DNA of 64,000 nt from an uncultured bacterium. GTDB lineage: Bacteria; CSSED10-310; CALFER01. The stretch covers positions 62,001 to 126,000 of the forward strand of contig CALFER010000102.1 in assembly GCA_937951895.1 (NCBI GenBank), given 5' to 3'. Positions 7,747 through 15,971 of this stretch are shown here, piece after piece. The stretch's first letter is position 1, and the number at the start of each line of letters is the position of its first letter. The notes beneath the pieces were generated by a model. The model searched no databases and was not told the DNA's origin. It saw nothing but the letters and a program-made list of their open reading frames with translations. The translations under genes and the position numbers were made by a program.

Positions 7747-9273
7747 ATGAGCAGATGGACTGGATGGAAGGGAGTGATAGGAATCATGTGCTGCTGTGCA
7801 ATGTTTTCGGAAGCGCATTCGGAATCCGTACGCAAAGCCGCCGTCGCGGGGATGTGGTATCCGTCCGACCGCAGGGCTCTCGAACAACAGCTCGACCAGT
7901 TGCTGAAAGATGCTCAACCACCGCGTCTCGAAGGGCAGATCCTGGGTCTGGTCTGCCCGCACGCAGGATTTGTCTATTCGGGTACGGTGGCCGCGCATGC
8001 GTATTCCCTGATCCGAAACGAGTCATACGATGTCGTCATCCTGATCGGAAATGCACACCGGTCGGGATTTTCAGGGGCTGCCATCGATTCGTCCGGAATC
8101 TATCAGACTCCTCTCGGCGATGTCCCGGTGGATACAGAATTCTGCCGGTCAATGGTCTCGGAAGATCATGATGTGCGCCTGTCATCGAAGCCGCACGAAT
8201 CCGATCATACGCTCGAAGCCCAGGTTCCCTTCCTTCAGAGAGTCCTCAAGCCGGGCTACACGATCGTGCCGATTCTCTTCGGTCACACACCCGGAAAAGC
8301 CTTCGATTATCTGGTTCGCATGATCCCTGAAAAAACCGAAGGAAAGCGCGTTCTGCTGATCGCCAGCACGGATCTCACGCATTTCCCCTCCTGCGAGGAC
8401 TCCAAACGCATCGATGCACGGACATTGGCTGCAATCGAGTCGATGGATCCGAACGAACTCGACAGGGTCGAAGCAGAAGAAACGGCCAGGCATACCCGAA
8501 ATCTGGATTGTGTTCTGTGCGGAAACCTTGCGACCAAGGCAGTCATGATAATGTCCCGGCAACTCGGCGCTTCTACGGCGCGGATCCTGAAACAGGCCAA
8601 CTCGGGAGAAGTGCCTCGCGGGGACCGATCCCGGGTCGTCGGATACGGAGCCGTTGCTCTGATCGGGCGCGCAGACGAGACTCCACCGCGGGATACAGTC
8701 GAATCGGACGGGAGGTTGTCGGGTGCAGACCAGCGCTTCGCACTCAGGATTGTCCGCCAGGTGATCGATCATTATATCCGACAAGGGCGGATGCCCGAGC
8801 TTCCCGACCCGCCGGCATCTTTTCGTGACAATCGAGGCGTGTTCGTGACACTCCATCAGCACGGAGATCTCCGGGGATGCATCGGATACATCGAACCGCG
8901 TGAGTCACTCTGGGATGCGCTGATTGAGAACGCAGTCAACTCAAGCACGCGCGATCCGAGATTTTCTCGTGTAACCCCGGCCGAACTCGATGCAATCTCG
9001 ATCGAAGTCTCGGTTCTCACTCCACCCGTTCCGGTCGGTGCATACACCGATATCATCATCGGAAAACACGGAGTGATCCTGTCAAAATCCGGACGCAGCG
9101 CGGTTTTTCTGCCGCAGGTCGCACCCGAACAAGGCTGGGGCATCGAGGAAATGCTCGATCACCTCGCGATGAAAGCCGGCCTGTCTCGGAATGCCTGGCG
9201 TTCCGGAACCGAATTCAAGGTGTTTGAAGCGGATGTCTTCTCCGAAGATGAACTCGGTCGGCAATATCCGTAA
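7747..9273 (+). CDS. AmmeMemoRadiSam B-A fusion (MEMO plus AMMECR1), apparently exported
   Basis: The 508-residue protein joins a MEMO domain (about 30-295) to an AMMECR1 domain (about 325-500). MEMO landmarks are LVCPHAGFVYSG, LIGNAHRSGF, ESDHTLEAQ and IASTDLTHF, which carry the histidines of the putative metal site. The AMMECR1 half has the invariant LRGCIG motif (DLRGCIGYIEP). The first 28 residues (charged start, then VIGIMCCCAMF, then SEAHS) look like a signal peptide, and the MEMO homology begins right after, so export or lipid anchoring is likely. The third member, the radical SAM protein, is not in this window. The biochemical role of the system is unproven; genes of this trio are linked to envelope or protein modification only by context. 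Confidence 0.88.
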   Translation: MSRWTGWKGVIGIMCCCAMFSEAHSESVRKAAVAGMWYPSDRRALEQQLDQLLKDAQPPRLEGQILGLVCPHAGFVYSGTVAAHAYSLIRNESYDVVILIGNAHRSGFSGAAIDSSGIYQTPLGDVPVDTEFCRSMVSEDHDVRLSSKPHESDHTLEAQVPFLQRVLKPGYTIVPILFGHTPGKAFDYLVRMIPEKTEGKRVLLIASTDLTHFPSCEDSKRIDARTLAAIESMDPNELDRVEAEETARHTRNLDCVLCGNLATKAVMIMSRQLGASTARILKQANSGEVPRGDRSRVVGYGAVALIGRADETPPRDTVESDGRLSGADQRFALRIVRQVIDHYIRQGRMPELPDPPASFRDNRGVFVTLHQHGDLRGCIGYIEPRESLWDALIENAVNSSTRDPRFSRVTPAELDAISIEVSVLTPPVPVGAYTDIIIGKHGVILSKSGRSAVFLPQVAPEQGWGIEEMLDHLAMKAGLSRNAWRSGTEFKVFEADVFSEDELGRQYP

Positions 9274-10042
9274 CAAGATCCGGATCGGAACATCGGGATA
9301 TCATTATCCGGATTGGAAACATGTATTCTACCCTCCGGAACTGCGCGCTTCCGAGTATCTCGAGTTCTACGCCAGGCACTTCCAGGCAATCGAAATCAAC
9401 GGCTCCTACTACAGAATTCCTTCGCTCGCCCAAATGAAATCACTCGATACGCGCACCCCTCCGGATATGGCCATTTCCATCAAGGCATTTCACTCGTTCA
9501 CCCATGGTTCTTTAGATACCGGAGAGATCGATGCCTTCCGATCCGCCCTCGATCCGATCGCCGACTCCGGTAAACTACACGCGCTGCTGTTTCAGTTTCC
9601 ATTCGCGTTTCATCAGACTCCCGAATCATGGGATCGAATCACTCGAATCAATCAAGCATTCTCGGCATATCGACGCGTCATCGAGTTCCGGCATGAGAGT
9701 TGGATCGATGCGGACGTGTTTGCCAGACTTCATACCATGGATCTAAGTTTCTGCGCGGTCGACGGTCCGTCCCTGCCGAAGCTCCCGGGTATCGTGAGCA
9801 ACCTGACGAACCGGCTCGGGTATATCCGATTCCACGGAAGGAACGCGCGGCAATGGTGGGAGCATGAAAAGGCCTGGGAGCGATATGATTATCTGTATTC
9901 GGAACGCGAGCTGTCGGTCTGGAAGACGCGGATTGAGCGAATGGCCGACGATGCAGATTCCATTCTGGTGTTTTTCAACAACCACTACCGCGGACAGGCC
10001 GTCCAGAACGCCCGGATGCTCGATGCGTTCTGGAAAGACTGA
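9248..10042 (+). CDS. DUF72 (YecE-like) TIM-barrel protein
   Basis: About 264 residues match the DUF72 family: IRIGTSGYHYPDW at the N-terminus, EINGSYYRIP, LLFQFPFAFH, VIEFRHESW, and the C-terminal IRFHGRNA followed by ILVFFNNHYRGQAVQNA. The family is a TIM-barrel related to metal-dependent sugar isomerases but has no agreed activity. The start is uncertain. The ATG at 9248 is chosen because it lies just before the conserved first strand, giving a 26-nt overlap with the preceding gene; ATG 9233 is also possible. The overlap implies co-transcription with the MEMO-AMMECR1 gene. It converges on the heptose operon with a 38-nt gap. Confidence 0.85.
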   Translation: MNSVGNIRNKIRIGTSGYHYPDWKHVFYPPELRASEYLEFYARHFQAIEINGSYYRIPSLAQMKSLDTRTPPDMAISIKAFHSFTHGSLDTGEIDAFRSALDPIADSGKLHALLFQFPFAFHQTPESWDRITRINQAFSAYRRVIEFRHESWIDADVFARLHTMDLSFCAVDGPSLPKLPGIVSNLTNRLGYIRFHGRNARQWWEHEKAWERYDYLYSERELSVWKTRIERMADDADSILVFFNNHYRGQAVQNARMLDAFWKD

Positions 10043-10080
10043 CCCGCGACCGAGACGTGTCGTGACGCGATCGCAACGGG

Positions 10081-11061
10081 TCAGCACTCATTCCGGTGGT
10101 ACGCGAGCAGGAATCTGACAAGCAGGGGCACGAGAATCTCGAGACGTCCGATGATCTCATATCCATCTCCGCCATCCATCGATCCCCTGCGCACGACATT
10201 CATCAACGGGCGATATTCGGACAGGTGATCGATGTTGACGGTCGTGTAATCTCTCGCCGCCTTCCCGTTCAGATTGTTGGCACAGGTCATCGCTTTGACG
10301 AACACTTCCGGAAGGATCACGGTGGATCCGATATTGAGATGAACGCCACCGTGGGAGAAAGCGCGCAGGGTGTTCACGAAGATACGGAAATCCGTCTGAC
10401 TCGCCTCTCCGGTGGCTGCGCCGTCCATGTCCGGATGCATGTGGATGATATCGGTGCCGATCGCCACATGGATGGTGGTCGGGATCGATCGACGTCTCGC
10501 CTGGGCGATGATACTGAAATCGCTGTAAGGCAGATTCTGCTCCAGTATCCGTTGCCCGATCATGTCTCCGAAACCGGACTGTCGATCACGAGCGATCGCG
10601 GCGGCAGAATGGATGAATTCACCCGTTTCGCGCGCCATGCCGAAATCCCCGCTCGATATGTGTCCGCCCATCTCCTCGGATGTCTCTCCGATCATCGCGA
10701 TCTCAACATCATGAATCGCTCCGGCTCCATTCATCAGGATATGGCTGATAAATCCGCAATCCATCATTTCGATGATCAGCTTCGAGAGTCCGTATTTGAT
10801 CACGTGCGGGCCGATAGCCCATGATATGACCTGCTCACCCGATCTGGCCGCGATGATCCGCTCGACGAGAATTCTCAGGCTCTGAGCCGCATTGGTTCGA
10901 TGACCGATCCGGGGAAAGGATGCCAGAAAATCCAGAAACCCGGTTCCTGAAGGCGGCACAGCACAGAATTCACTGACCTTGACGAGATTCTCCCGGTCGT
11001 GTATGGATACTCGCTTGATCGTTGAAAGATCTGCGGCCCGCCCTAAGTCTCTGTTTCCCAT
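10081..11061 (-). CDS. Deoxyhypusine-synthase-like protein of unknown function
   Basis: The 326-residue cytoplasmic protein has Rossmann-like strands: VISWAIGPHVIKYG, ISHILMNGAGAIHDVEIAM and TTIHVAIGTDIIHMHPDMDG. The glycine-rich GAGAIHD and the HMHPxxDGAA motif suggest the NAD-dependent deoxyhypusine synthase superfold. However, bacteria lack eIF5A and the catalytic lysine block of true synthases is not recognisable, so the substrate is unknown. The start has an AGGT ribosome site (CGAGG 5 nt upstream). It is the last gene of the operon with gmhA and rfaE2, 23 nt after the latter. A sugar-nucleotide or heptose-related role is an inference from that context. Confidence 0.6.
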   Translation of the reverse strand: MGNRDLGRAADLSTIKRVSIHDRENLVKVSEFCAVPPSGTGFLDFLASFPRIGHRTNAAQSLRILVERIIAARSGEQVISWAIGPHVIKYGLSKLIIEMMDCGFISHILMNGAGAIHDVEIAMIGETSEEMGGHISSGDFGMARETGEFIHSAAAIARDRQSGFGDMIGQRILEQNLPYSDFSIIAQARRRSIPTTIHVAIGTDIIHMHPDMDGAATGEASQTDFRIFVNTLRAFSHGGVHLNIGSTVILPEVFVKAMTCANNLNGKAARDYTTVNIDHLSEYRPLMNVVRRGSMDGGDGYEIIGRLEILVPLLVRFLLAYHRNEC

Positions 11062-11084
11062 TGATACCTCGCTGCTGTCATCCG

Positions 11085-11864
11085 TCAGACAGGAAAAGGT
11101 TCCACGCCGAACCGCTCGATGATCGCGGTGGTGGACAGATTACCGAGCATCGGGAGTTGAAGCAATTCTCCTCCCCATCTGTCGAGGAGTTCGCGCTCGG
11201 CTCGGACGCGCTCCTCGAGATAACTGCCGCCTTTGACATGGAGTGCCGGTCGGAGGATTTCCAGAGAGTCGAGGGGGGTATCCCGGGTGAAAACGAGAAC
11301 GTAATCCACGACACGAAGACTGGTCAGCAGCAATGCGCGGAACGCTTCATCATGCACCGGGCGAGAGTTGCCCTTGAAGCGCTTGACCGAGGTGTCGCTG
11401 TTGATCAGGACCACGAGCAGGTCACCGTGACGTTTTGCCGTCGCGAGTGTCTGGGCATGCCCGGCGTGCAGGATATCGAAACACCCGTTCGTCGTGACCA
11501 GACGTCTATTCGGGCCCGACGTCCCGAGAATCGATTGGTGTAATAAAAACGGATCGAAAAAAATGGTGCGATTCAAAGCAGCGGAGATGTCCTGTCGGAT
11601 CTGCTCGTCAATCTCCGACGGCGATGTCAGTTCAAAAAAAGGTCCCTGCAGATCGACGGGCGCTTCCAGCCATTCAACGGGAAATCTGAATGCCTCAAGG
11701 AAACGAATCTGAGACGCAGTATCCCGGGGAATGCCATCAGGAAGACACCGTTGAATATAGGCTTGAACGCGTTCATAGCGGCTCGTTGCAGAACGAATCA
11801 GTCCATAGTTCAATCGATGAATGAACTGGAAAAAACCGGTGATTCGGCAGGAAGAATCGATCAC
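11085..11864 (-). CDS. rfaE2: RfaE2-type nucleotidyltransferase (ADP-heptose pathway) with N-terminal extension
   Basis: The 259-residue protein has a C-terminal half (about 118-255) typical of the HldE/RfaE nucleotidyltransferase: TNGCFDILHAGH at the nucleotide-binding site, LVVLINSDTSVKR, and HVKGGSY near the end. These enzymes transfer AMP from ATP to heptose-1-phosphate. The first 117 residues are not part of the domain and match nothing I recognise; they are helical and end before NRRLVTTNG. The GTG start at 11864 overlaps the gmhA stop (GTGA), which implies translational coupling. The kinase half (RfaE1/HldE-N) and GmhB are absent from the window, so the rest of the pathway must be encoded elsewhere. 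Confidence 0.8.
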   Translation of the reverse strand: MIDSSCRITGFFQFIHRLNYGLIRSATSRYERVQAYIQRCLPDGIPRDTASQIRFLEAFRFPVEWLEAPVDLQGPFFELTSPSEIDEQIRQDISAALNRTIFFDPFLLHQSILGTSGPNRRLVTTNGCFDILHAGHAQTLATAKRHGDLLVVLINSDTSVKRFKGNSRPVHDEAFRALLLTSLRVVDYVLVFTRDTPLDSLEILRPALHVKGGSYLEERVRAERELLDRWGGELLQLPMLGNLSTTAIIERFGVEPFPV

Positions 11865-12439
11865 GAACCAAACAGGCTCCGTTCGATGTAATCACACAGT
11901 GTATGTGCCGCCGTGATATGGACTTCCTGAACGTGCTGGGCGGAAGAGGAGGGGGCTAGGATGGCATGGGGGACGAGTTCTTTGAGTTTTCCGCCGGTTG
12001 ATCCGAGAAACGCCACGACTTTCATGTTTTTCCGGTAGGCCGCTTCGACACCGAGGATCACGTTGGGGGAGTTTCCACTGGTTGAGATTGCGAATGCGAC
12101 ATCTCCGGATGCGCCCAACGCTTCGATCTGTCGCGAGAATATCCGGTCGAAAGAAAAATCATTGGCGATGCTGGTCAGAACCGATGTATCCGTTGTGAGA
12201 GCGATGGCCGGGATGGCGGGTCGATCGAGACACAGCCGATTGACCAACTCGGCGGCGATATGCTGGGCATCTGCGGCCGATCCTCCGTTACCGAACAGAA
12301 GGATCTTGTGTCCCTTGCGTAATTGTTCCGTGATCAATCCCGCAATATTCAATAAAGCCGGGCATTGAGTGTCCGCGAAGGTCTGCAGACACTCGATGCT
12401 CCGGACAAAATTCAGTCGAAATCGATCGAGATTGGACAC
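11861..12439 (-). CDS. gmhA: Sedoheptulose-7-phosphate isomerase
   Basis: The 192-residue SIS-domain protein matches GmhA in length and motifs: FGNGGSAADAQHIAAELVNR, TTDTSVLTSIANDF, AISTSGNSPNVI and the C-terminal QEVHITAAHTLCDYIE with the catalytic Glu and His. GmhA makes D-glycero-D-manno-heptose-7-phosphate, the first step towards the heptose of lipopolysaccharide inner core. It starts with GTG at 12439, 9 nt after the TPR gene stop, and overlaps the downstream rfaE2 start. This supports an outer membrane with heptose-containing lipopolysaccharide or glycoprotein. Confidence 0.94.
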   Translation of the reverse strand: MSNLDRFRLNFVRSIECLQTFADTQCPALLNIAGLITEQLRKGHKILLFGNGGSAADAQHIAAELVNRLCLDRPAIPAIALTTDTSVLTSIANDFSFDRIFSRQIEALGASGDVAFAISTSGNSPNVILGVEAAYRKNMKVVAFLGSTGGKLKELVPHAILAPSSSAQHVQEVHITAAHTLCDYIERSLFGS

Positions 12440-12448
12440 GCAGGGGCT

Positions 12449-13582
12449 TTACCGGATTGTTTCGAGATTCCGGATTTGTTCGTTGACGGATCCGAGCTGA
12501 CGCTTGGCGCTCGCATTGTCGCCGGCTTTCGTATAGAATTCCCTGGCTTTATTCAGATTCCGCAGACAGCGCGCACGGGATTCGTCGTTACGAATCGCAC
12601 GTTCCTTGTCGATCCCTGCTTCTTTTTCATAAGCCAGACCGAGCCGGTAATACCAGTCGCCGGGCACATTCGATCCGGACAGGTTGATCGCTTTCGCGAA
12701 CGCATCGATCATCTCCTGATTACCCGCGCCTTTTCCATCGAGAGCCAGTCCGAGGTTGTAATAGGCGGTTGCGTCCTGCGGATCGAGTTCGATGGCTTTC
12801 CGGAATGAAGTTTCAGCGGCAGCGTAGTCCTTCGTCTGGATCTGTCCGATTCCCCGGAAGGTGTAGCCTCGGCCGACATCGGGTTGAAGCGCGATGAGTT
12901 TTTCCGAGAGTGATTTGAGTGCTTCGTATTGATTCATGTCGATGTAGAGGTTTCCGAGATAGACGAGTGGCTGGTATTTTTCCGGATTCAACTCCGCGGC
13001 TTTCTCAAGCAGTTTGATCGCTTCCTCAGTTTGTTTGTTGGCCTGCAGGGCAATGCCATAATCCATGGCCGTCTTGTAATCCTTGGATCCCTCTTCAGTA
13101 TCAAAAGCCTGTTTCAGCGGAGCCAGTGCCTGAGTGTATTTTTTCAGTTCGAGCAGGGCATGGCCGTAATTCGACAGATAATTGAATTTATCGGGCTTGA
13201 GTTCGACGGCTTTGGCGAACGAATTGGATGCTTCGAACCAATCGGGTTTCTTGTCAGTTTTCGGATCGCGAAGTGTATAGCAGTATCCGAGAAGAAAATG
13301 GGCGGCATCGATTTCGGGTGCGAGCATGATGGTTTTTTTCAAAGACTCGATCGCTTTATCGTATTGCTTCTTTTTGAAGTAGGTTTGTCCGAGCAGATGC
13401 TGGAGTTGCTCGTCATTGGGAGCTGCCGCCGCACCTTCCTCGAGAATCTTAATGGCTTCATCCAGATTGTTCTCGGAATATGCCTTATACGCATCTTCGT
13501 AATAGCCGGCCAGACAGACGCTTCCCAAAAACAGACCTGCGATCGCCGCGCATCCATACAATCTCAGATTTTTCGCGAACAT
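12449..13582 (-). CDS. Periplasmic TPR-repeat protein
   Basis: The 377-residue protein begins with a signal peptide (LYGCAAIAGLFLGSVCLAGYY). It then runs through about eight TPR units of 34 residues from residue 25 to 300, for example AIKILEEGAAAAPNDEQLQHLL and AAETSFRKAIELDPQDATAY. The tail (about 310-377) is Arg/Glu-rich and helical. AAAGGAGA lies just upstream of the start. It is a paralogue of the next TPR gene upstream (69-nt gap) and precedes gmhA by 9 nt. TPR proteins of this kind act as protein-interaction scaffolds; the partner is unknown. Confidence 0.85.
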   Translation of the reverse strand: MFAKNLRLYGCAAIAGLFLGSVCLAGYYEDAYKAYSENNLDEAIKILEEGAAAAPNDEQLQHLLGQTYFKKKQYDKAIESLKKTIMLAPEIDAAHFLLGYCYTLRDPKTDKKPDWFEASNSFAKAVELKPDKFNYLSNYGHALLELKKYTQALAPLKQAFDTEEGSKDYKTAMDYGIALQANKQTEEAIKLLEKAAELNPEKYQPLVYLGNLYIDMNQYEALKSLSEKLIALQPDVGRGYTFRGIGQIQTKDYAAAETSFRKAIELDPQDATAYYNLGLALDGKGAGNQEMIDAFAKAINLSGSNVPGDWYYRLGLAYEKEAGIDKERAIRNDESRARCLRNLNKAREFYTKAGDNASAKRQLGSVNEQIRNLETIR

Positions 13583-13651
13583 GTTCCATCTCCTTTCAAA
13601 CAGCCGTCCGGCATCCAGATGTCACAACGGGCCGTCCGGCGATCGGTGCAT

Positions 13652-14683
13652 CTACTGATTCAGACTTGCCAGCATCTCATCGATTCCCGCAATCGATTTA
13701 CTGGCGGGACTTTGAGCATCGATCTTCACTGCGACACCATAGGCAGCTTTTGCTTTTCCCAGCAGATCGATGGCTTTGGCTTTCAGGTCCGCTGCCGTCT
13801 CCTCATGCGCTTTCTCGTAAATCGTGAGCGCGGCTTTTTCGTAAGCCCGTCCAAGCTTGTACTGGATATCGGCGTTCTGAGTATCCAGTTTGGCCGCCTC
13901 GGAATATGCGTCGATGGAGTTCTTCATCGCGTCCGGTGATTGCGGCTTGTCACCGACTTTCGCATCGTATGCCTGTCCGAGATTGAAGAAGAGTTTCGAG
14001 TCTGTCTTGTCGGCCGCTGTCGCCTGTGTCAAGGTAACGATGGCTTCGTCATATTTTTTGGTCTGGAGTTGGGCGATCCCGAGATACGGGAGGGCCAACC
14101 CTTTTGTCGATTCGGCTTTTGCGGCGATCTGGAGGTATGAGGTGGCGCTTTCGTAGTCGCCGCTCAGGACGAACAGACGACCATAGTCCAGATTGGCTTT
14201 CGGGTCGTTCGGCATGGCCTTGACGGCCTTTTCGAGAGCTTCACCGGCCTCAGGCAGCTTTTTCATCTGGAGGAGCACGCTGCCATAATAATACTGGTAT
14301 GTTCCGTTGTCCGGTTTCGCGTTGGCCGCCTGCTCAAAATGAGTCAGTGCCTTCTCCGGTTTCTTCTGCAGTTGAAGCACCGTGCCCATTAAAAACTGCG
14401 ATTTGTCATCTTCCGGGTGATGTTCGAGAACGACCGCCAGACGATCGGCAGCCTTGTCGAACTGTTTGGTCTTGATGTAGCACTGGGCCAGCAGATTGCC
14501 ACCCTTGGGATCTTTGGGATACTTGGTGCAGTGTTCTTCCAAAAGGGGAATCGCTTCCGCATGCTTGCCTGCAGTCGCGAGTTTATAGGCTTCTTCATAG
14601 TTGTCCTGCGCCTGTGCGCGGTTACTCACCGCAAAAATCACCAGGCTTGTCATCAGAAGGGCAAGAATCAATTTCGCGTTCAT
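13652..14683 (-). CDS. Periplasmic TPR-repeat protein, first gene of the gmhA operon
   Basis: The 343-residue protein has a clear signal peptide (ILALLMTSLVIFAVSNRAQAQ, AxA cleavage site). TPR units follow from about residue 28 to 300, such as AIPLLEEHCTKYPKDPKGG, KALTHFEQAANAKPDNG and AIVTLTQATAADKTDSKLF. The tail is Ala/Lys-rich. It resembles the downstream TPR protein in layout, indicating an old duplication. A predicted promoter at 14754-14782 drives it and overlaps the divergent yicC promoter. Its function beyond interaction scaffolding is not determined. Confidence 0.85.
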   Translation of the reverse strand: MNAKLILALLMTSLVIFAVSNRAQAQDNYEEAYKLATAGKHAEAIPLLEEHCTKYPKDPKGGNLLAQCYIKTKQFDKAADRLAVVLEHHPEDDKSQFLMGTVLQLQKKPEKALTHFEQAANAKPDNGTYQYYYGSVLLQMKKLPEAGEALEKAVKAMPNDPKANLDYGRLFVLSGDYESATSYLQIAAKAESTKGLALPYLGIAQLQTKKYDEAIVTLTQATAADKTDSKLFFNLGQAYDAKVGDKPQSPDAMKNSIDAYSEAAKLDTQNADIQYKLGRAYEKAALTIYEKAHEETAADLKAKAIDLLGKAKAAYGVAVKIDAQSPASKSIAGIDEMLASLNQ

Positions 14684-14750
14684 AAATCAGCTCTCCATCA
14701 AAGGTGTTTGGTTTCAGCTTCCGAATGATCCGTCCAATCCTAAGTCATAC

Positions 14751-14778
14751 TTGACTGTACCGAATCACATAATAACAT
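14751..14778 (+). promoter_or_regulatory. Promoter of the yicC-remA-gmk-rpoZ-coaBC operon
   Basis: TTGACT at 14751-14756 and TAACAT at 14773-14778 are separated by 16 nt. The leader to the ATG at 14822 is about 37 nt. It overlaps the divergent TPR promoter almost completely. Confidence 0.5.
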
Positions 14779-14782
14779 ACAA
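14754..14782 (-). promoter_or_regulatory. Promoter of the TPR-gmhA-rfaE2 operon
   Basis: On the minus strand TTGTAT (14782-14777) and TACAGT (14759-14754) are separated by 17 nt. Each hexamer differs from consensus by two bases. Its -10 lies on the -35 of the yicC promoter. Confidence 0.4.
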
Positions 14783-14821
14783 CTGCTTTCGGCAAACGGC
14801 ACCAAAGATGTGAGGGGGTAT

Positions 14822-15700
14822 ATGATCCGCAGCATGACGGGAACCGGCGAGTTCGGCCTTCAGGAAAGAGGCGTTGAACTGAATGTCTTCATCCGGAGCG
14901 TGAATCAGAAGACCATTCAGGTCCAGATCCGAATGCCTCGGATTCTGCAGTGCTTCGAGTCGATGATCCGGAAGGAGATCCTTTCCGATGTGAGTCGGGG
15001 GAAGATCGATGTGTCTATCGATGTCCTGTCTCTCCCGATCGACTTCTTTCGAGTCTCGTGCAATAAAGGACTGACATCCCAGATCCTCGATATGGCCCGG
15101 CAGATGTCCACCGAGTTTGGCATCCCGTTGGGACTGACCGCTGAATCGATCCTGAAAATTCCGGAACTCATGACCCACCTGCCGGATAACCAGGCCTTGA
15201 ACGGACTCTGGCCTTTGCTCCAGAAAACCATCCGGGGCGCCATGCAGGAACTGCTACAGGCCCGTGAGACGGAAGGCGCGATTCTTCGGAACGATCTGAT
15301 GCCCCGCCTCGAGCGCCTCGATGCTCTGATTCACACCATCGAAGGGCTTGCCCGGCAGCAGAAAAAACTCGTGACCGATCGCATCCTCACGTTCATTCGA
15401 AATGAACTCAATGGTGAGTCTTTCGATTCCGGACGTATGGATCAGGAAATCGCCCTTCAGGCCATGCGAGCCGATATCACCGAGGAAATTGTGCGGTTCA
15501 AATCGCATCTGATCCGTATGAACAGCCTGATGGAAGGATCCGTACCCGCAGGCCGGACAGCGGATATCGTCCTTCAGGAACTCAATCGCGAAATCAATAC
15601 CATTGGCTCAAAAAGTATCTCTCGGGATATCTCGGAAGCCGTCGTGGACGCGAAGGTCGAAATCGACCGGATTCGCGAGCAGGCACAGAATGTCGAATAG
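14822..15700 (+). CDS. yicC: YicC-family endoribonuclease
   Basis: The 292-residue protein begins MIRSMTGTGEF, the invariant N-terminus of the family, and ends with the DUF1732-type region (SRDISEAVVDAKVEIDRIREQ) containing the ExKxxIDRIREQ motif. The ATG at 14822 is chosen over 14810 because GAGGGGG precedes it and family members start there. YicC proteins are metal-dependent endoribonucleases reported to act in small-RNA turnover. It leads the operon with remA (overlapping start), gmk, rpoZ and coaBC, an order common in Firmicutes and Deltaproteobacteria. Confidence 0.93.
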   Translation: MIRSMTGTGEFGLQERGVELNVFIRSVNQKTIQVQIRMPRILQCFESMIRKEILSDVSRGKIDVSIDVLSLPIDFFRVSCNKGLTSQILDMARQMSTEFGIPLGLTAESILKIPELMTHLPDNQALNGLWPLLQKTIRGAMQELLQARETEGAILRNDLMPRLERLDALIHTIEGLARQQKKLVTDRILTFIRNELNGESFDSGRMDQEIALQAMRADITEEIVRFKSHLIRMNSLMEGSVPAGRTADIVLQELNREINTIGSKSISRDISEAVVDAKVEIDRIREQAQNVE

Positions 15701-15971
15701 CGAGCGATCTTCGGAAATGTTGAATATCGGATACGGCAATCATCTCGCTCGTGAGCGCATCGTTGCGGTGTTGAACCCGGACTCCGCTCCGATGCGGCGA
15801 TTCAGGGAACTGGCGAGGAGCCGCGACCAGCTGATCGATGCCACGCAGGGCCGGAAAACACGCTCGATGGTGTTTCTGGATACCGGCCTCGTCATCCTGT
15901 CGGGGCTTCATCCCGAAACCATTGTGCAGCGAATGACCGATCCCATCTCAGAAAAGAACCGATCATCATGA
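15690..15971 (+). CDS. remA: RemA-family (DUF370) regulator
   Basis: About 93 residues contain the DUF370 core: LNIGYGNHLARERIVAVLNP, SAPMRRFRELA, QGRKTRSMVFLDTG and VILSGLHPETI. RemA of Bacillus binds DNA as an oligomer and activates matrix genes; proteins of this family next to gmk are widespread. The ATG at 15690 overlaps the yicC stop by 11 nt. An internal ATG at 15717 directly before LNIGYG is an equally good start by homology, though its ribosome site is poor. It overlaps the gmk start by 4 nt. Confidence 0.88.
   Translation: MSNSERSSEMLNIGYGNHLARERIVAVLNPDSAPMRRFRELARSRDQLIDATQGRKTRSMVFLDTGLVILSGLHPETIVQRMTDPISEKNRSS

Noticed and set aside
12929..13939. A 336-codon plus-strand frame opposite the TPR genes
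   Set aside because: Its Phe/Leu-rich repeats are the antisense image of TPR repeats.
12449..14683. Repeats in the TPR genes considered as a possible CRISPR or tandem DNA repeat
   Set aside because: The periodicity is 102 nt at the protein level with divergent DNA; there are no identical repeats or spacers.
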